From the NCBI GenBank assembly GCA_002435715.1, contig DISD01000033.1:31423-95422 (forward strand): a stretch of 64,000 nucleotides of DNA, written 5' to 3'. Positions 61,875 through 64,000 of this stretch are shown here, in pieces. Source of the DNA: Rhodospirillaceae bacterium UBA6219. GTDB taxonomy: Bacteria > Pseudomonadota > Alphaproteobacteria > Rhodospirillales > Magnetospirillaceae. A model generated the notes under the pieces. That model saw only the letters and a list, made by a program, of their open reading frames with translations, was not told where the DNA came from and made no database searches. A program made the position numbers and the translations under genes. Numbering within the stretch: position 1 is the first letter of the stretch; each line of letters begins with the position of its first letter.

Positions 61875-64000
61875 ATGAACAGCTTCATCCGAGTCCGTGG
61901 CGCCCGCGAACATAATCTGAAGAACGTGGACGTGGACATTCCTCGCGACCAGTTGGTGGTGATCACCGGCCTGTCGGGTTCCGGCAAGTCGTCCTTGGCC
62001 TTCGACACCATTTATGCCGAAGGCCAGCGCCGTTACGTGGAATCCCTGTCGGCCTATGCCCGGCAATTCCTGGAACTGATGCAAAAGCCCGACGTGGAAA
62101 GCATCGAGGGCCTGTCGCCGGCCATTTCCATCGAACAGAAGACCACGTCGAAGAATCCCCGCTCGACCGTCGGCACGGTGACGGAAATCTACGATTACAT
62201 GCGCCTGTTATGGGCGCGTGTGGGCGTGCCCCATTCGCCGGCCACCGGCCTGCCCATCGAAAGCCAGACGGTCAGCCAGATGGTCGACCGTATGATGGAA
62301 ATGGCGGAAGGCACCCGCATCTATCTGCTGGCGCCCTTCGTGCGCGGCCGCAAGGGTGAATACAAAAAGGAAATGCTGGACCTGCAGAAGAAGGGCTTCC
62401 AGCGCGTCAAGGTGGACGGCACCATTTACGAAATCGACGCCGTGCCGGCGCTCGACAAGAAGAAAAAACACGATATCGAGGTGGTGGTCGATCGCCTGGT
62501 GATCAAACAGGGCCTGGGCAACCGACTTGCCGATTCCATCGAGACGGCGCTGTCCATGGCCGACGGCCTGTGCATCGCCGAAAATGCCGATAACGGTGAA
62601 CGCACCACCTTTTCAGCCAAATTCGCCTGTCCGGTTTCCGGCTTCACCATCGAAGAAATCGAGCCCCGGCTGTTTTCCTTCAACAACCCGTTCGGCGCCT
62701 GCCCATCCTGTGACGGTTTGGGGGTGAAGCTGTTCTTCGACCCCGCCCTGGTGGTTCCCGACGAGGATTTGACCCTGCGCGAAGGTGCCGTCGCGCCTTG
62801 GGCCAACTCAACCTCGCAATATTATCACCAAGCCTTGGAAAGCCTGGGCCGCCATTACGGTTTCGACCTGCACACACCGTGGCGCCGCCTGCCGCTGCAA
62901 GCGCGCGAGGTCATTCTTTACGGTTCCGGCAAGGACCCGGTGCCGATGAACTTCGAGGACGGCTTTCGATCCTACAGCACCAACAAGCCGTTCGAAGGCG
63001 TGGTCAACAATATGGACCGCCGCTACAAGGAAACCGATTCATCGTGGGTGCGCGAGGAATTGTCGCGCTTCCAGGCCACGTCATGCTGCGAGGCCTGTAA
63101 TGGTGCCCGCCTGAAGCCCGAAGCGCTGGCGGTGAAAATCCGTGGCCTGCACGTGTCGCAAGTGTCGGAATTCTCCATCGCTAAGGCCCATGAATGGTAT
63201 GGCGAGTTGGAACAGCATCTGCGCCCCAAGGACAAGGAAATCGCCCGGCGTATCCTGCGCGAAATCAACGACCGTCTGGGTTTCTTGATGGATGTGGGTC
63301 TGGAATACCTGACCCTGGCCCGTGGCTCGGGGACGTTGTCAGGTGGCGAATCCCAACGTATCCGCCTGGCCAGTCAGATCGGCTCCGGCCTGACCGGGGT
63401 GCTGTATGTGCTGGACGAACCCAGTATCGGCCTGCACCAGCGCGACAACGACCGATTGTTGGCGACACTGCGTCGTCTGCGCGACATCGGCAACACGGTG
63501 ATCGTCGTCGAACATGACGAAGACGCCATCCGCACCGCCGATTACCTGATCGACATGGGCCCTGGCGCCGGCATCCATGGCGGCGAGATCATTGCCCAGG
63601 GCAGCCCCGCCCAGGTGATGGAAAACCCTGACAGCCAGACCGGCCAGTACCTGACCGGCAAGGCGTTCATACCGGTTCCCACTGAACGGCGACAGGGTAA
63701 CGGCCATAAACTCAGCGTGATCGGCGCCAGCGGCAACAATTTGCATAATGTCGACGTGGACATCCCCCTAGGCACCTTCACCTGCGTCACTGGGGTGTCG
63801 GGCGGCGGCAAGTCGACCCTGGTGATCGAGACCTTATACAAGGCATTGGCCCGACGTCTGATGAACGCCAAGGAACATCCCGGCCCATTCGAGCGCATCG
63901 AAGGTATCGAGCATCTGGACAAGATCATCGACATCGACCAGTCGCCCATCGGCCGTACGCCGCGGTCCAACCCCGCCACCTATACCGGCGCCTTCACGCC
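61875..64000 (+). CDS. uvrA: Excinuclease ABC subunit A (5' part, runs off the window)
   Basis: Partial: first 708 codons of a protein normally near 950 residues. It finds DNA lesions in nucleotide excision repair. The first ATPase has Walker A GLSGSGKSS, signature LSGGESQRIRLASQIG and Walker B LYVLDEPSIGLH; the second Walker A GVSGGGKST is near the end. The first zinc module reads CPVSGF and later CPSCDG, so one of the four expected Cys is Ser255. ATG 61875 is used; an in-frame ATG at 61854 is possible. The upstream region is AT-rich. Confidence 0.95.
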   Translation, partial: MNSFIRVRGAREHNLKNVDVDIPRDQLVVITGLSGSGKSSLAFDTIYAEGQRRYVESLSAYARQFLELMQKPDVESIEGLSPAISIEQKTTSKNPRSTVGTVTEIYDYMRLLWARVGVPHSPATGLPIESQTVSQMVDRMMEMAEGTRIYLLAPFVRGRKGEYKKEMLDLQKKGFQRVKVDGTIYEIDAVPALDKKKKHDIEVVVDRLVIKQGLGNRLADSIETALSMADGLCIAENADNGERTTFSAKFACPVSGFTIEEIEPRLFSFNNPFGACPSCDGLGVKLFFDPALVVPDEDLTLREGAVAPWANSTSQYYHQALESLGRHYGFDLHTPWRRLPLQAREVILYGSGKDPVPMNFEDGFRSYSTNKPFEGVVNNMDRRYKETDSSWVREELSRFQATSCCEACNGARLKPEALAVKIRGLHVSQVSEFSIAKAHEWYGELEQHLRPKDKEIARRILREINDRLGFLMDVGLEYLTLARGSGTLSGGESQRIRLASQIGSGLTGVLYVLDEPSIGLHQRDNDRLLATLRRLRDIGNTVIVVEHDEDAIRTADYLIDMGPGAGIHGGEIIAQGSPAQVMENPDSQTGQYLTGKAFIPVPTERRQGNGHKLSVIGASGNNLHNVDVDIPLGTFTCVTGVSGGGKSTLVIETLYKALARRLMNAKEHPGPFERIEGIEHLDKIIDIDQSPIGRTPRSNPATYTGAFT

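Noticed and set aside
61861..61890. A GAAC-rich stretch near uvrA (61791-61800) as a LexA box
   Set aside because: Only one half of the alphaproteobacterial GTTC-N7-GTTC pattern is present; the second half does not match.

Overview
The window is about 60 % GC, densely packed and gene-rich. It looks like chromosomal DNA of a free-living, flagellated alphaproteobacterium of the Rhodospirillales/Magnetospirillum type. That placement is an inference from gene content: a short prolyl-tRNA synthetase, the rpoZ-rel-pdxJ-lepB-rnc-era-recO block, a MaoC-phosphotransacetylase fusion with acetate kinase, TakP-like TRAP transport, LolCD, and many PAS/GGDEF/EAL and histidine-kinase proteins. I see no prophage, plasmid, transposon or CRISPR array.

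Layout. 1-7.6 kb: a CHASE-PAS histidine kinase, then leftward proS-lolC-lolD, a secreted coiled-coil protein, and methylmalonyl-CoA epimerase with 3-methyladenine glycosylase. 7.7-14 kb: a penicillin-acylase family hydrolase, a flavin reductase, a motA-motB stator pair, an RDD membrane protein and leucyltransferase bpt. 14-18.7 kb: a TRAP transporter (small and large permease) facing two tandem, closely related TakP-like binding proteins; each binding-protein gene has its own terminator and a matching GntR-type palindrome upstream. 18.8-27.9 kb: one long leftward housekeeping cluster, rpoZ-rel-pdxJ-lepB-rnc-era-(small membrane protein)-recO-parC. 28-33.9 kb: NYN-domain protein, family-5 uracil-DNA glycosylase, bacteriohemerythrin, lytic transglycosylase, dapA, smpB and a molybdopterin oxidoreductase. 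33.9-42.8 kb: a large PAS histidine kinase, pgpA, pncC, small regulators, ackA with a MaoC-phosphotransacetylase, and a SLAC1/TehA-type channel. 42.9-54 kb: a Pat-like acyl-CoA synthetase/acetyltransferase, two GGDEF-EAL proteins, a second stator pair (PomAB-like), a metallo-beta-lactamase fold protein, a SAM-hydroxide adenosyltransferase and an HNH protein. 54-64 kb: a probably degenerate GGDEF-EAL protein, a small T2SF-like protein, tRNA-Lys, two cyclophilins, coaD, gyrA, ssb and the 5' part of uvrA.

Together these genes cover replication and repair (gyrA, parC, ssb, uvrA, recO, tag, udg), translation and stringent response (proS, smpB, rpoZ, rel, era, rnc), envelope maintenance (lolCD, lepB, slt, pgpA), organic-acid uptake and acetyl-CoA/acetyl-phosphate metabolism (TRAP genes, ackA, MaoC-Pta, Pat-like), and motility with c-di-GMP signalling (two stators, two apparently active GGDEF-EAL proteins, one apparently inactive). 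No clearly new multi-gene system is evident. The best leads are the shared operator at the duplicated TRAP binding-protein genes, the degenerate GGDEF-EAL protein, and the unusual tail on the TRAP large permease.
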